A program made the translations under genes and the position numbers. From Acidobacteriota bacterium (lineage in GTDB: Bacteria > Acidobacteriota > Terriglobia > Terriglobales > SCQP01), in assembly GCA_027451805.1 (NCBI GenBank), contig DAIDIF010000291.1:1-32901 (forward strand): a stretch of 32,901 nt of DNA, given 5' to 3'. Each line of letters starts with the position of its first letter. Positions within the stretch are counted from its first letter, which is position 1. Below the pieces are notes generated by a model. That model made no database searches and was not told the DNA's origin. It saw only the letters and a program-made list of their open reading frames with translations. Below, one piece after another: positions 16,051 through 24,081 of this stretch.

Positions 16051-18042
16051 CTACTTCACCCGCAGGTACTTCCCGTACCACGCCAGATACCGGCGCAGGC
16101 GGTCGCGCAAAAAGCTGGGGCGGGTGAAGCCGTGGTACTGGCCCGGGTAGACCACCAGCTCGGCGGGCACGTGGAGCGTGCGCAGCGCCTCGTACATCTG
16201 CTCGCCCCCCTCCAGCGGCACGTTGGCGTCGAGCGTGCCGCCCATAAACAGCGTGGGCGTGTGAATCCGGTCGGCGTGCAGAAAGGGGTAGGAGATCTTC
16301 TGGAACGTCGCCCACCCCTTCGCCGTCCACGGCGGCCCGATCTCGTAGTTGTACTGAATGATGTACTGGTCCACGCCGTAGAACGCCGGCGCGAAGCCGG
16401 TGCCCGCGCCCGCAATCGCGGCCTTGAACTGGGGCGCGCCGGGGGGATCGCTGGCGATCATGTAGTCGGTCAGGATGGCGCCGTAGCTCCAGCCGCCCAC
16501 GCCCAGGCGGTTGGGGTCGGCGACGCCGCGGGCGATGGCCCAGCGGACGCCCGCCATCAGATCCTGCACCTCCTTGTCGCCCCAGTCGGCGAAGATGGCG
16601 CGCTGAAAAGCCTCGCCGCGTCCCGAACTGCCGCGGTAGTTGACGCTCAAGACGGCGTAGCCGTGCGCGGCGAAGATCTGGTTCTCGAAGTTGAAGCTGT
16701 AGCTCTCCTGCCCGTTGGGGCCGCCGTGGATGCGCAGCAGCAAGGGCACGCGTTCGCCCTTGACGTAGCCCACCGGCAGCATGAGCAACGCATCGATGCG
16801 GGTGCCGTCCTGGCTGCGGAAGCTCGCCGGCTCGACCTGGGCCAGCGCGAGGCTGCGCACGAGCGCGTCGTTCTGGTGGCTGAGCTGGCGCGGCTGGGCG
16901 CCGGCGAGCGCGTACACCTCGGTCGGCCGGTCGGTATGGCCCACCAGTCCGGCGCGGCAGGCGCCGGCGACGCTGATCGCGGTGATGAAGGCGGGCGGAT
17001 CGTCCACGTCGCTGACGCGGCCCGCCAGCGTCATGCGGATGGGATAGACCGAGCGGTCGTCGGCGGCCACCGCCTCGATCGCGCCGCCATCGCGAGTGAA
17101 ACGCGGGGCGGAGAGGCCGCGGTCATAGGCCGGATCGACCACCCGCGCCTTGTCCGAGCCGTCGGCGGCGACCACCGCCAGGCGCTCCATGGTGTACTCG
17201 TCCCACTTGTTGGCCGCACCCTCCAGAAACGCGATCCACTTGCCGTCGGGCGACCACGCCGGCCTGGTGTTTTCGGCGTAGTCGGTGCGGGTGGTCAGGG
17301 CGCGCGCGCGCGCGCCGGGGCGCACCGCGATCACGTAGAGCTGGCCGTGCAGCTCGCGCTCGGGATGGGGGTCGTGGTTGCTGAGAAAGGCGATGCGGCG
17401 GCCGTGCGGCGACCAGGAGGGGCTGGATTCGTCGAAGTCGCCCTGGGTCAGCCGGCGCAGCAGTTTCGTCGCCAGGTCGTAGATGTAGATGAAGCTCTTG
17501 CGGTTGTCGAGAAAGCCGATGCGGTCTTCCTTGAATTTATAACGGGTGATGACCATGGGGAGCGGCGGCGCGCCCGGCTTGTGCGGCGGCTTGGGCTGCT
17601 GAACGACCAGGGCCAGCCGCTTGCCGTCGGGCGACCAGGCGTAACTGCCGACGCCGCCTGGGACCGCGGTCAACTGATGCGCTTCCCCGCCGCGGCGGTC
17701 CATCACCCACACCTGGCGCCCCTTGGCCGGCCCCGGCCGGGCGGAGAGGAAGCTGAGGTAGCGGCCGTCGGGCGACCACAACGGCGACGACTCCGAGCTG
17801 TCGCTGAACGTCATCTGGCGCTCGCCCGCGCCGTCGAACTGCGCCACCCAGATGTGGGTGCGGTGGGTGTCCGCCTTCACGTCCACGCGGGTGACGGGGT
17901 AGGCGACGTAGCGCCCGCCGGGGGAGCACTGGGGCGCGCCCACGGTGCGAAGGGCGTCGAGATCGGCGACGTGGAGCTGGCGCGGCGTCTGGGCCGCGGC
18001 CACGGCGGCGCAGGCCAGGAGCAGCAGGGCAAGGTGGCGCAT
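16051..18042 (-). CDS. Secreted S9-family serine peptidase (prolyl oligopeptidase/DPP-IV-like)
   Basis: This 663-residue exported peptidase cuts short peptides, often after Pro or Ala in related enzymes. A signal peptide (MRHLALLLLACAAVAAAQ) is followed by a WD40-like propeller (about 25-400) with repeated WSPDGRYLSFLS, WSPDGKRLALV, WSPHGRRIAFLS and WSPDGKWIAFLE motifs. The C-terminal alpha/beta-hydrolase domain (about 420-663) carries an oxyanion region LLRIHGGPNGQ and the nucleophile elbow GGWSYG with S519. The acid is D605 in GGTLDANVPLEGG, and H637 lies in YPGQYHGF. All three catalytic residues are present. A TATACT box ends 7 bases before ATG 18042, so it is probably transcribed separately from pstA, 51 bases upstream. 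Confidence 0.93.
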   Translation of the reverse strand: MRHLALLLLACAAVAAAQTPRQLHVADLDALRTVGAPQCSPGGRYVAYPVTRVDVKADTHRTHIWVAQFDGAGERQMTFSDSSESSPLWSPDGRYLSFLSARPGPAKGRQVWVMDRRGGEAHQLTAVPGGVGSYAWSPDGKRLALVVQQPKPPHKPGAPPLPMVITRYKFKEDRIGFLDNRKSFIYIYDLATKLLRRLTQGDFDESSPSWSPHGRRIAFLSNHDPHPERELHGQLYVIAVRPGARARALTTRTDYAENTRPAWSPDGKWIAFLEGAANKWDEYTMERLAVVAADGSDKARVVDPAYDRGLSAPRFTRDGGAIEAVAADDRSVYPIRMTLAGRVSDVDDPPAFITAISVAGACRAGLVGHTDRPTEVYALAGAQPRQLSHQNDALVRSLALAQVEPASFRSQDGTRIDALLMLPVGYVKGERVPLLLRIHGGPNGQESYSFNFENQIFAAHGYAVLSVNYRGSSGRGEAFQRAIFADWGDKEVQDLMAGVRWAIARGVADPNRLGVGGWSYGAILTDYMIASDPPGAPQFKAAIAGAGTGFAPAFYGVDQYIIQYNYEIGPPWTAKGWATFQKISYPFLHADRIHTPTLFMGGTLDANVPLEGGEQMYEALRTLHVPAELVVYPGQYHGFTRPSFLRDRLRRYLAWYGKYLRVK

Positions 18043-18049
18043 GGGCGAG

Positions 18050-18055
18050 AGTATA
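18050..18055 (-). promoter_or_regulatory. -10-like box (TATACT) before the S9 peptidase
   Basis: TATACT on the minus strand ends 7 bases before ATG 18042 in the 51-bp gap after pstA, giving an almost leaderless transcript. No clear -35 is seen at 17 bp. Confidence 0.4.
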
Positions 18056-18093
18056 AACCGTTGCCCGGCGGGAGCCCAGCGCGGCGGGCGGTC

Positions 18094-18981
18094 TCAGGCG
18101 TGGGGCAGGCGGCGGCGGGAGGCGGCCAGGGCGAGACGGCTGGCGACGCTGATGATAAGCACGAAGAGCGTCACCAGCAGGGCGGCGGCGTAGGCGAGGG
18201 CGTGGGCCTCGGTGAAGGGCTCGGTGATGAACGCCCAAATCGCGTAGGTCAGGTAGCCGATGGGCTCGCGCACCAGGTGGCCGGTCCAGAGGTAGTTCGA
18301 CCAGCCGGCGGTGTAGAGCAGCGGCGCAGTCTCGCCGACGGAGATGGCCAACGCCAGCAGGATGCCGGTGAAGATGGCGGGCAAGGCCAGCGGCAGCGCG
18401 ATCGAAAAAATCACGCGATTGTCGCCCGCGCCCAAGGCGCGCGCGGCGTTGCGCAAATCCTGCGGCACCTGGCGGATGGCCAGCTCGCTGGAACGGCAGA
18501 TGTAGGGCAGCGAGATGATGGCCAGCGCGATGCTGCCGGCGGCGACGGAGAAGTTCCAGCCCAAATCCTCCACCGCCAGGATGTAGACGAAGTAACCCAC
18601 CACGATCGAGGGCAGGCCGACCATCACGTCGGCGAGGAAGCGGACCGTGGGCGCCCCCTTGCCCTGGCCGAATTCGGCGAGATAGATGCCGCAGGCCACG
18701 CCCAGCGGCACCGCCAGCAAAAGCCCGCCGAACGCCAGCACCAGCGTGCCCTCAATCGCATTCAGCAATCCGCCGCCGGTGCCCTGGGTGATCTCCGTGA
18801 GCAGGCCCCAATGCATCGCACCCATGCCGCGCCTGGCCACGCCCACCAGAATCGAGGTCATCGCCGCCGCGAGCACAAGAAAGGCGACGGTGCAGGCGGT
18901 CCAGCCCAGCAGATCCGTCAGGCGACGGCGCAGGCTCAGCCCCTGAGGTTTGCGGTTGAGCGGAGGCGCGGAGGCGGTCAT
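18094..18981 (-). CDS. pstA: Phosphate ABC transporter permease PstA
   Basis: PstA is one of two inner-membrane permease subunits of the high-affinity phosphate importer PstSCAB. The 295-residue protein has six TM helices. The binding-protein-dependent transport signature is seen in LRNAARALGAGDNRVIFSIALPLALPAIFTGILLALAISVGETAPLL, which contacts PstB. The GIYLAEFGQGK and DVMVGLPSIVVGYFVYIL stretches are also PstA-typical. I start at ATG 18981, 11 bases after the pstC stop. A longer in-frame version from 19077 would overlap pstC by 85 bases and add a 32-residue non-homologous leader. It is the last gene of the pst unit. Confidence 0.95.
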   Translation of the reverse strand: MTASAPPLNRKPQGLSLRRRLTDLLGWTACTVAFLVLAAAMTSILVGVARRGMGAMHWGLLTEITQGTGGGLLNAIEGTLVLAFGGLLLAVPLGVACGIYLAEFGQGKGAPTVRFLADVMVGLPSIVVGYFVYILAVEDLGWNFSVAAGSIALAIISLPYICRSSELAIRQVPQDLRNAARALGAGDNRVIFSIALPLALPAIFTGILLALAISVGETAPLLYTAGWSNYLWTGHLVREPIGYLTYAIWAFITEPFTEAHALAYAAALLVTLFVLIISVASRLALAASRRRLPHA

Positions 18982-18992
18982 GGGAAGCGCCG

Positions 18993-20042
18993 CTACGCCG
19001 GCCAGGCGGAAGAAATCCGGTCCTGCCAATACAGCAGCCCGCGCGCCAGACTGTTGACCACCACGGAAATCAGGCACAGCACCAAAGCCACCTCCGCCAG
19101 CGCCCGCACCGCCATGCCGGTGGGATCCTGCAGCGCGCCGTCGAGCTGGGAGACGATGAACGACGCCATGGTCGAAATCGGCGAATAGATGTTGGTAGGC
19201 AGGTAGTTCAGCGCGTTGCCGCTGATCATGAGCACCGCCATGGTTTCGCCCAAGGCGCGCCCGGTGGCCAGGATGGCGCTGCCGGTCATGGCGCGGCGCG
19301 TGCCCGGCAACTGCACCGTCCGCAGGGTTTCAAACCGGGTGGCGCCCAGCGCGAGGGCGGCGTCGCGCAACCCGTGGGGCTGCGCCACCAGGGCATCCCG
19401 CACCGTGCTGGTCACAAGCGGCACGATCATCAGCGCCAGCACCAGCCCCGAGGTCAGCAGGCCGTAGCCGCTGCCGGTGGCGCCGCCGAAGTACGGCAGG
19501 AAGCCAAGGTGCGCCGCCATCCAGGGAAAGACATGCCGGGCCAGGAAGGGGATGAGGAAAATATAGCCCCAGAGGCCGAACACGACGCTGGGGATCGCGG
19601 CCAGCATCTCCACGAAGAACGAGACCCAGGTGCGCAGCGCCGCCGGGATGCACTCAGCCAGAAAGATGGCCGCCAGCACGCCGATCGGCACGGCGAGCAC
19701 GACCGCGATGGCGGTGCTCAACAGCGTGCCCACGATCAAGAACAGAATGCCGTAATGCGCCCCCGGCAGCACCAGGCGTCCATCCCGCAGAATCGGGTTG
19801 CCGTATTGACGGCCCACGTCCCAAACGTCGTGGGTGAGAAAGTGCCAGCCATTCAGGCCGATGGCAGGCCACGCCTCCACCGCGAAAAACGCCACGATGG
19901 CCACCAGGATGGCCGCGACCAGGGCCGCCAGCGCCGCATAGACGCGGCGCATGGAACACCAGCGCCGCAGCCGGGAGCGCTGCCGCCGGAGCGGGGGCGG
20001 CGGCGGGGCGGGGGCGAAGACGGACTGCGAAGGCTCTGGCAC
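18993..20042 (-). CDS. pstC: Phosphate ABC transporter permease PstC
   Basis: PstC pairs with PstA to form the phosphate channel. The 349-residue protein has a Pro/Arg-rich cytoplasmic N-terminus (1-32), TM1 (about 35-55) and a periplasmic loop with NGWHFLTHDVWDVGRQYG. Five more helices follow. PstC signatures include IFLAECIPAALRTWVSFFVEMLAAIPSVVFGLWGYIFL and the coupling helix LRDAALALGATRFETLRTVQLPGTRRAMTGSAILATGRALGETMAVLMISGN. The start is GTG 20042, and ATG 19952 just before TM1 is an alternative. It lies 53 bases after pstS and 11 before pstA. Confidence 0.95.
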   Translation of the reverse strand: MPEPSQSVFAPAPPPPPLRRQRSRLRRWCSMRRVYAALAALVAAILVAIVAFFAVEAWPAIGLNGWHFLTHDVWDVGRQYGNPILRDGRLVLPGAHYGILFLIVGTLLSTAIAVVLAVPIGVLAAIFLAECIPAALRTWVSFFVEMLAAIPSVVFGLWGYIFLIPFLARHVFPWMAAHLGFLPYFGGATGSGYGLLTSGLVLALMIVPLVTSTVRDALVAQPHGLRDAALALGATRFETLRTVQLPGTRRAMTGSAILATGRALGETMAVLMISGNALNYLPTNIYSPISTMASFIVSQLDGALQDPTGMAVRALAEVALVLCLISVVVNSLARGLLYWQDRISSAWPA

Positions 20043-20095
20043 GGCGAGGCGCCGGCGGGGAGCGTGGTTGCGCTCGCCGCCGGGATGGCGAAGGT

Positions 20096-21169
20096 CTATT
20101 GTATCTGAGCGACTTGCGCCGCGCTCAGCCGCACGACCGGCGCCGGCAAGGCGACGAAATTGACCTGGTTCAAGAAATGCGGCGCGTTACCGCCGCTGGA
20201 GCTCATCGCCCAAGTGAAGAACTTGCGCATTGCGGCCGCGATCGCGGCCGAGGCCTGGCGCGAATTCACGATGGCGTATTCGTAGTTGATGATCGGGTAC
20301 GAGGTCGGCCCGGGCGCAAAGATCAGGCTGATGCGCTCATCCTTGGGGGTCTTGGCCACCATTTGGGCCGCCGCCGCCTTGGCGGTGGCCGAAGTCGGCA
20401 GGACGAACTGCCCCGCCCGGTTCTTCAAGGCCGCGATGCCCAAGCGGGCGCGGCGGATGGCCTGCTCGTAGCTGGTGCCGATATAGGCGATGGTGTAGGG
20501 GTTACCCTGGGTCGCGGTCACCATCCCCGGATTGCCCTCGGCGCCGAGTTCGCCGGGTACCGCCGGCCAGCTAATTGTCGTGCCGTAGCTGACGTTGTTG
20601 GACCACGACGGGGTGCTGAAGGAAAGGTACTGGGTAAAGATGAACGTGTCGCCGCTGCCGTCGGTGCGGTGGACCGGGATGATGGCGTGATGCGGCAGGC
20701 GGACGCCCGGGTTCATGGCCTGGATCTGCCCGTCGTCCCAGTAGCGGATGCTGCCGGAGTAGATGCCGGCGAGCACTGGGCCGCTCAGCTTCAGGTTGCG
20801 GCCGTTCAGCCCGGGCAAGTTGTAGTTGACCATTTGCATGGAAATGGCGAGCGGGATGTTGAGCATCCCCGGGTGCTGGCGCATCATCGCGTCGGCCATG
20901 TAGGCGTCGGAGGCGCCGATCTGGGCGATGCCGGCCACGGCGTCGGAGATGCCGGTGCCGCTGCCGGTGGACTGCGTGGTGATGCGGACCTCGGGCGCGA
21001 TGCGGTGATAGGCCGGCAGCCAGAGGTTGAACAGCGGATAGAGCAGGCTGGAGCCGGTTTCCAGCAGGTTGATGGTCTGGGCGGCGAGCGCGCCGGCGCA
21101 GGCCAAGGCCAGGCAGAAGATGGCGAGCCGCGCACCGCGGCGCTGCAGGATCGTGGCAAAAGGTTTCAT
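20096..21169 (-). CDS. pstS: Periplasmic phosphate-binding protein PstS
   Basis: PstS binds phosphate in the periplasm and delivers it to PstCA. The 357-residue protein starts with a signal peptide (MKPFATILQRRGARLAIFCLALACAGALAAQ). The mature N-terminus has the ligand-site pattern ETGSSLLYPLF and TQSTGSGTGISDAVAGIAQIGASDAYM, and later DGSGDTFIFTQYLS, in place of the E. coli SSG/TSGT-type loops. ATG 21169 is chosen because GGAG lies 10 bases upstream and the signal peptide fits. ATG 21178 and a longer frame from 21244 are less likely. It follows the porin gene by 157 bases, with two hairpins in that gap. Confidence 0.94.
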   Translation of the reverse strand: MKPFATILQRRGARLAIFCLALACAGALAAQTINLLETGSSLLYPLFNLWLPAYHRIAPEVRITTQSTGSGTGISDAVAGIAQIGASDAYMADAMMRQHPGMLNIPLAISMQMVNYNLPGLNGRNLKLSGPVLAGIYSGSIRYWDDGQIQAMNPGVRLPHHAIIPVHRTDGSGDTFIFTQYLSFSTPSWSNNVSYGTTISWPAVPGELGAEGNPGMVTATQGNPYTIAYIGTSYEQAIRRARLGIAALKNRAGQFVLPTSATAKAAAAQMVAKTPKDERISLIFAPGPTSYPIINYEYAIVNSRQASAAIAAAMRKFFTWAMSSSGGNAPHFLNQVNFVALPAPVVRLSAAQVAQIQ

Positions 21170-21292
21170 GTCGCGCATTCTCCGTATTCCGAAAGGGGAT
21201 ATTGGGGATCGTCGGTCTTGGTTATCGCACAGCAGCGCAGCCATAGCATTTCACAGGCATGGCCGCAGAGTGGTTACAACTCGCGCACAAGC

Positions 21293-21327
21293 CTCCCGAC
21301 GGGGAGAGCCCTGGCGCCGGCCGGCGC
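21293..21327 (-). other. Hairpins in the porin-pstS gap
   Basis: A perfect 14-bp palindrome GCGCCGGCCGGCGC (21314-21327) touches the porin stop. It is followed on the minus strand by a stem CTCCC-CGTC-GGGAG (21306-21293). Neither is followed by a U tract, so they are not classic terminators. They could protect the porin mRNA 3' end or reduce read-through into pstS. Confidence 0.4.
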
Positions 21328-22685
21328 TAGGGCAGCGTGTAGCGCAAGTCGGCAAAGGCCATGCCGGTGTGGGCGTTCCTGGGAGCGCCGGCGGCCACGG
21401 CGAAGGGGCTGCGGGTCACATATGACGCCTGGGTGATCAGCGCCAGAGACCCGTAATTGTTGGATTTCCAAAAGGTGTGGGTGATGCCCAGCGTGGCCTC
21501 CTGGAGGGAGCGGTTCATGCTTGCCGGCGCGCCGGGATAACCGTAGCCCACCGGCGTGGCGCCGGAGAGATCGAAGTTGGGATGGATATAGATGCCGCCA
21601 TAGTAGCCGTAGAACAGATAGCCGGGGTTGATCTGGTCCTCGAAGCCGAGAATGGCGCTCGTGGTGCGCAGCGGCGAAACCGTGCCGTTCTGGCGGACGA
21701 CGACGTCGGGCGCGATGCCGAAGAGATAGCGCCCACCGCCGTCGCCCCAGAAGGTGTTGGCGATCAAGCGCAGGCCGGGGGCGACCATCAGGGCGCCATC
21801 GGCGGCGATGCCCCCGCCGGCGGTGTGATCGACGACGCCGGTGGCGGGATTGAGCGCGCGAAACTCGCTCTCGAGGCCAGCCACCTCGAGGTGCAAGCCG
21901 TCGCCGTTGGGCTGGGAGTCGTAGGCAGCTTTGAGGATGAAATCGGGGGTGAACCCGGGAGCGGAAAGGTTGGAGCCGCCGTTGTTGAACTGGCCGGCGT
22001 AGGGGCCGCTGGCCCCGCCGGGCAGCGTCGCCGGCGCGGCGCCGGCGCTGCCGCCGATGTAGGGCTCGCCCTGCTCGATGGATAACCCGGCGGTGAACTG
22101 GGGCGAGGCATGGAACAGGACCCGCAACTGCGGCTGCCGCGCCCAGGTGAGGCCGAGCTGGTAGTTGGTGTCCATGGCATCGCTGAAGAAGATGTTGGCG
22201 GGCATGGGCGAGAGCCCGACGCGGTTGGGGGTGAGCAGGCTCCAGTCCTGGCCGGCCAGAACCTCCCACTTGCCGTAGAGGGCGTCGAGGAAGTAGACGC
22301 GCATCCGCAGCGTGTTGCTGTTGCTCGAGACCGCGACGTTGGCGGGGGCGTTGCCGAGAAAGTCGGCTTCGAGATAGCCGGTCAGGTCGGCCCCATCTTT
22401 GCTGCCGCTCACCTGCAAGGCGAGGCGCGAGTTCTGCGCGCTCTCGCGAAACTCGCTGAGCCGGCCGGCGGCGACGTCGTTGTAGGGGATGGCGGCGAAG
22501 TTGGTGCCGATGCCGCTGCCTACCGCGGTGGAGCGGTACATGGCGGTGAAATCCATGAACCCGCCCGGGGTGAACTGCATGCCGCCGATCTGGAACGAGA
22601 GCGGACTGCCGGAGCCGCTCTGCGCGGCCAGCACGGCGGCCAGCACGAGACCTGCGCCAAGGATGCGACCAATCTTGCCTGTCAT
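21327..22685 (-). CDS. Outer-membrane porin-like beta-barrel protein, probably phosphate-regulated
   Basis: This 452-residue protein has a signal peptide (MTGKIGRILGAGLVLAAVLAAQS). Many alternating hydrophobic/aromatic strands follow, as in DcaP-like trimeric porins: an N-terminal GGMQFTPGGFMDFTAMYRSTAVG, then RLALQVSGSKDGADLTGYLEADFLG, VYFLDALYGKWEVLAGQDWSLLTPNR and NYQLGLTWARQPQLRVLFHASP. The final strand, AFADLRYTLP, is C-terminal as barrel assembly needs, although the last residue is Pro rather than an aromatic. It lies first in the minus-strand unit before pstSCA, and an exact Pho box sits 83 bases before its start. I infer a role in phosphate or organophosphate entry across the outer membrane. 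Selectivity cannot be read from the sequence. Confidence 0.78.
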   Translation of the reverse strand: MTGKIGRILGAGLVLAAVLAAQSGSGSPLSFQIGGMQFTPGGFMDFTAMYRSTAVGSGIGTNFAAIPYNDVAAGRLSEFRESAQNSRLALQVSGSKDGADLTGYLEADFLGNAPANVAVSSNSNTLRMRVYFLDALYGKWEVLAGQDWSLLTPNRVGLSPMPANIFFSDAMDTNYQLGLTWARQPQLRVLFHASPQFTAGLSIEQGEPYIGGSAGAAPATLPGGASGPYAGQFNNGGSNLSAPGFTPDFILKAAYDSQPNGDGLHLEVAGLESEFRALNPATGVVDHTAGGGIAADGALMVAPGLRLIANTFWGDGGGRYLFGIAPDVVVRQNGTVSPLRTTSAILGFEDQINPGYLFYGYYGGIYIHPNFDLSGATPVGYGYPGAPASMNRSLQEATLGITHTFWKSNNYGSLALITQASYVTRSPFAVAAGAPRNAHTGMAFADLRYTLP

Positions 22686-22720
22686 GCCCCCATGATCACC
22701 GCCGAATGGCGGTGGGCGCG

Positions 22721-22738
22721 GTTACGCTTCGGTTACAG
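22721..22738 (-). promoter_or_regulatory. Second, weaker Pho-box-like repeat
   Basis: On the minus strand CTGTAAC-CGAA-GCGTAAC repeats GTAAC at 11-bp spacing and has the same CGAA spacer as the strong box 48 bp away. It matches the CTGTCAT consensus at 8 of 14 positions. It lies between the strong box and the porin start. Confidence 0.4.
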
Positions 22739-22768
22739 CCGGGGGGCGCGGGAGAAGCGGCGCGCGGG

Positions 22769-22786
22769 ATGACAGTTCGATGACAG
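22769..22786 (-). promoter_or_regulatory. Pho box (PhoB binding site) facing the porin-pst unit
   Basis: On the minus strand the site reads CTGTCAT-CGAA-CTGTCAT, two exact 7-bp repeats with a 4-bp spacer. This is the E. coli Pho box consensus in all 14 repeat positions. It is 83 bases before the porin ATG and 96 bases before phoR, in the shared control region. The phoB gene is in the same window. Confidence 0.85.
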
Positions 22787-22822
22787 CGCCCCGCGGCGGC
22801 GGGAGCGCTTGCGTCCCTGCCG

Positions 22823-22828
22823 CATACT
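22823..22828 (+). promoter_or_regulatory. -10-like box (CATACT) upstream of phoR
   Basis: CATACT ends 6 bases before the ATG of a small leader ORF (22835), the same spacing seen before other starts in the window. No clear -35 is seen. Confidence 0.3.
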
Positions 22829-22834
22829 AGAGGC

Positions 22835-22885
22835 ATGCCTATGGCCCGGTCCGGGGCGCGCCAGCGCGCGGACCGTCCGATATGA
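22835..22885 (+). CDS. Possible leader ORF coupled to phoR
   Basis: A 16-codon frame ([16 protein letters not shown]) ends in TGA that overlaps the phoR ATG as ATGA. AGAGG lies 7 bases before its second ATG (22841). The first ATG is 6 bases after CATACT. It may serve translational coupling. It could equally be chance in high-GC DNA. Confidence 0.3.
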   Translation: MPMARSGARQRADRPI

Positions 22886-24081
22886 GCCTGACCATGAGCT
22901 GGATGCGCCGCGCCACCGCCGCTCCCACCGCCGCTGCCGGAGCGCCGGCGCCGAACGATGGGGGACGCGTGCAGGCGGCGCTGGCGGCGCTGCAAGCGGC
23001 GGTGGCCTGCCTCGACACCGCGATCCTGGTGGTGGACCGGGAGCTGCGCGTGGTCGCCTCCAACCCGGCCGCGGACCGTCTCTGGTCGCTGGCCGAGCCC
23101 GCGCCAGGACTGCCGCCGCGCGCGACCGGGCTGGCGCGCCTGCCGGAGGCGCGCGACGCGGTGCAAGCGATGGTCGCCGGCGACGCCGCCGCGGCGGCGG
23201 GCGGATGGCGGCGCCGGCTGCGCACGCCCGACGGCCGCACCCTCGATGTGGCGATCCATCGTCTTCCCACGGGCGAGGGCCTGGTTGCCGCGCGCGACGT
23301 GAGCGAAAGCGTGCGGCTGGAAACCTCGCGCCGCGACTTCGTGGCCGCGCTCTCGCACGAGCTACGCACGCCGCTGACCTCAATTCAGGGTTACGCCGAG
23401 ATGCTGCAGGACGCCGGCCTGCCCGGCCCGCTGCGCGCCGAGAGCCTGGAGGTGATCCTGCAGAACACGGCGCGGCTCAGCCGTCTGGCGCAGGATCTGG
23501 TGACGCTCTCCTCGCTCGAAACCGGGGCCTATCCGTTCCGCTTCGAGCGGCTGGAGGTGGCCACCCTGGCCCGCCCGGCGCTGGCGGTGGTGGCGCCGCT
23601 GGCGCTGGAGCACGGCTGCGAGTTGCGGGAGGAGACGCTGGAGCCGGCCACCCTCCGCGGCGACCGCGACGCGCTGCACCGGGTGCTGCTGAATCTGCTG
23701 GAAAACGCCATCCTCCACGGCCGCCCGCCGGCCGCCTCCGGCGTGACGCCGTCGGTGACGCTTAGCGGCCGGCGCGAGGGCGGGGATTACGTGCTGCGGG
23801 TGCGCGATAATGGACCAGGCATCGGCTCCGCCGATCAGCCCCGTGTGTTCGAACGCTTCTACCAGATCGGAGTGGGCCACACGCATATCCCGGGGGCGCC
23901 GCGCCGCGGCACCGGCCTGGGCCTGGCGGTGGTGAAGCACATCGTGCGCGAACACGGCGGCGAGGCCGGCCTGCAAAGCGCCCTGGGGGAAGGAAGCACC
24001 TTCCTGGTGCGCCTGCCGTTGCAGGAAGAAAACCACGCCGCCGGGCGGGCGGGCGGCGCACACGACGGGTCCGCGGCATGA
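22882..24081 (+). CDS. phoR: PhoR-like sensor histidine kinase without membrane helices
   Basis: This 399-residue kinase is predicted to sense PstSCAB/PhoU state and to phosphorylate PhoB. A short Ala-rich head (1-30) precedes a PAS domain (about 35-145, with [25 protein letters not shown]). The HisKA helix has [23 protein letters not shown] with phospho-acceptor H159. The HATPase domain has the N box [12 protein letters not shown], the G1 box VRDNGPGIG and the G2 box [13 protein letters not shown]. Unlike most PhoR proteins, no N-terminal TM helix is present, so it is probably cytoplasmic and tied to the membrane only through PhoU or the Pst complex. A short [10 protein letters not shown] insert sits before the G2 box. 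The ATG overlaps a leader ORF stop, and the stop overlaps pstB by 4 bases. Confidence 0.88.
   Translation: MSLTMSWMRRATAAPTAAAGAPAPNDGGRVQAALAALQAAVACLDTAILVVDRELRVVASNPAADRLWSLAEPAPGLPPRATGLARLPEARDAVQAMVAGDAAAAAGGWRRRLRTPDGRTLDVAIHRLPTGEGLVAARDVSESVRLETSRRDFVAALSHELRTPLTSIQGYAEMLQDAGLPGPLRAESLEVILQNTARLSRLAQDLVTLSSLETGAYPFRFERLEVATLARPALAVVAPLALEHGCELREETLEPATLRGDRDALHRVLLNLLENAILHGRPPAASGVTPSVTLSGRREGGDYVLRVRDNGPGIGSADQPRVFERFYQIGVGHTHIPGAPRRGTGLGLAVVKHIVREHGGEAGLQSALGEGSTFLVRLPLQEENHAAGRAGGAHDGSAA

Noticed and set aside
18982-19077. Longer pstA start at 19077
   Set aside because: It would overlap the pstC 3' end by 85 bases and add residues unlike any PstA N-terminus. ATG 18981 follows the pstC stop cleanly.
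16132-19188. Plus-strand open frame of 1018 codons opposite the S9 peptidase and pstA
   Set aside because: Low-complexity shadow. The minus strand has an intact catalytic triad and a PstA signature.
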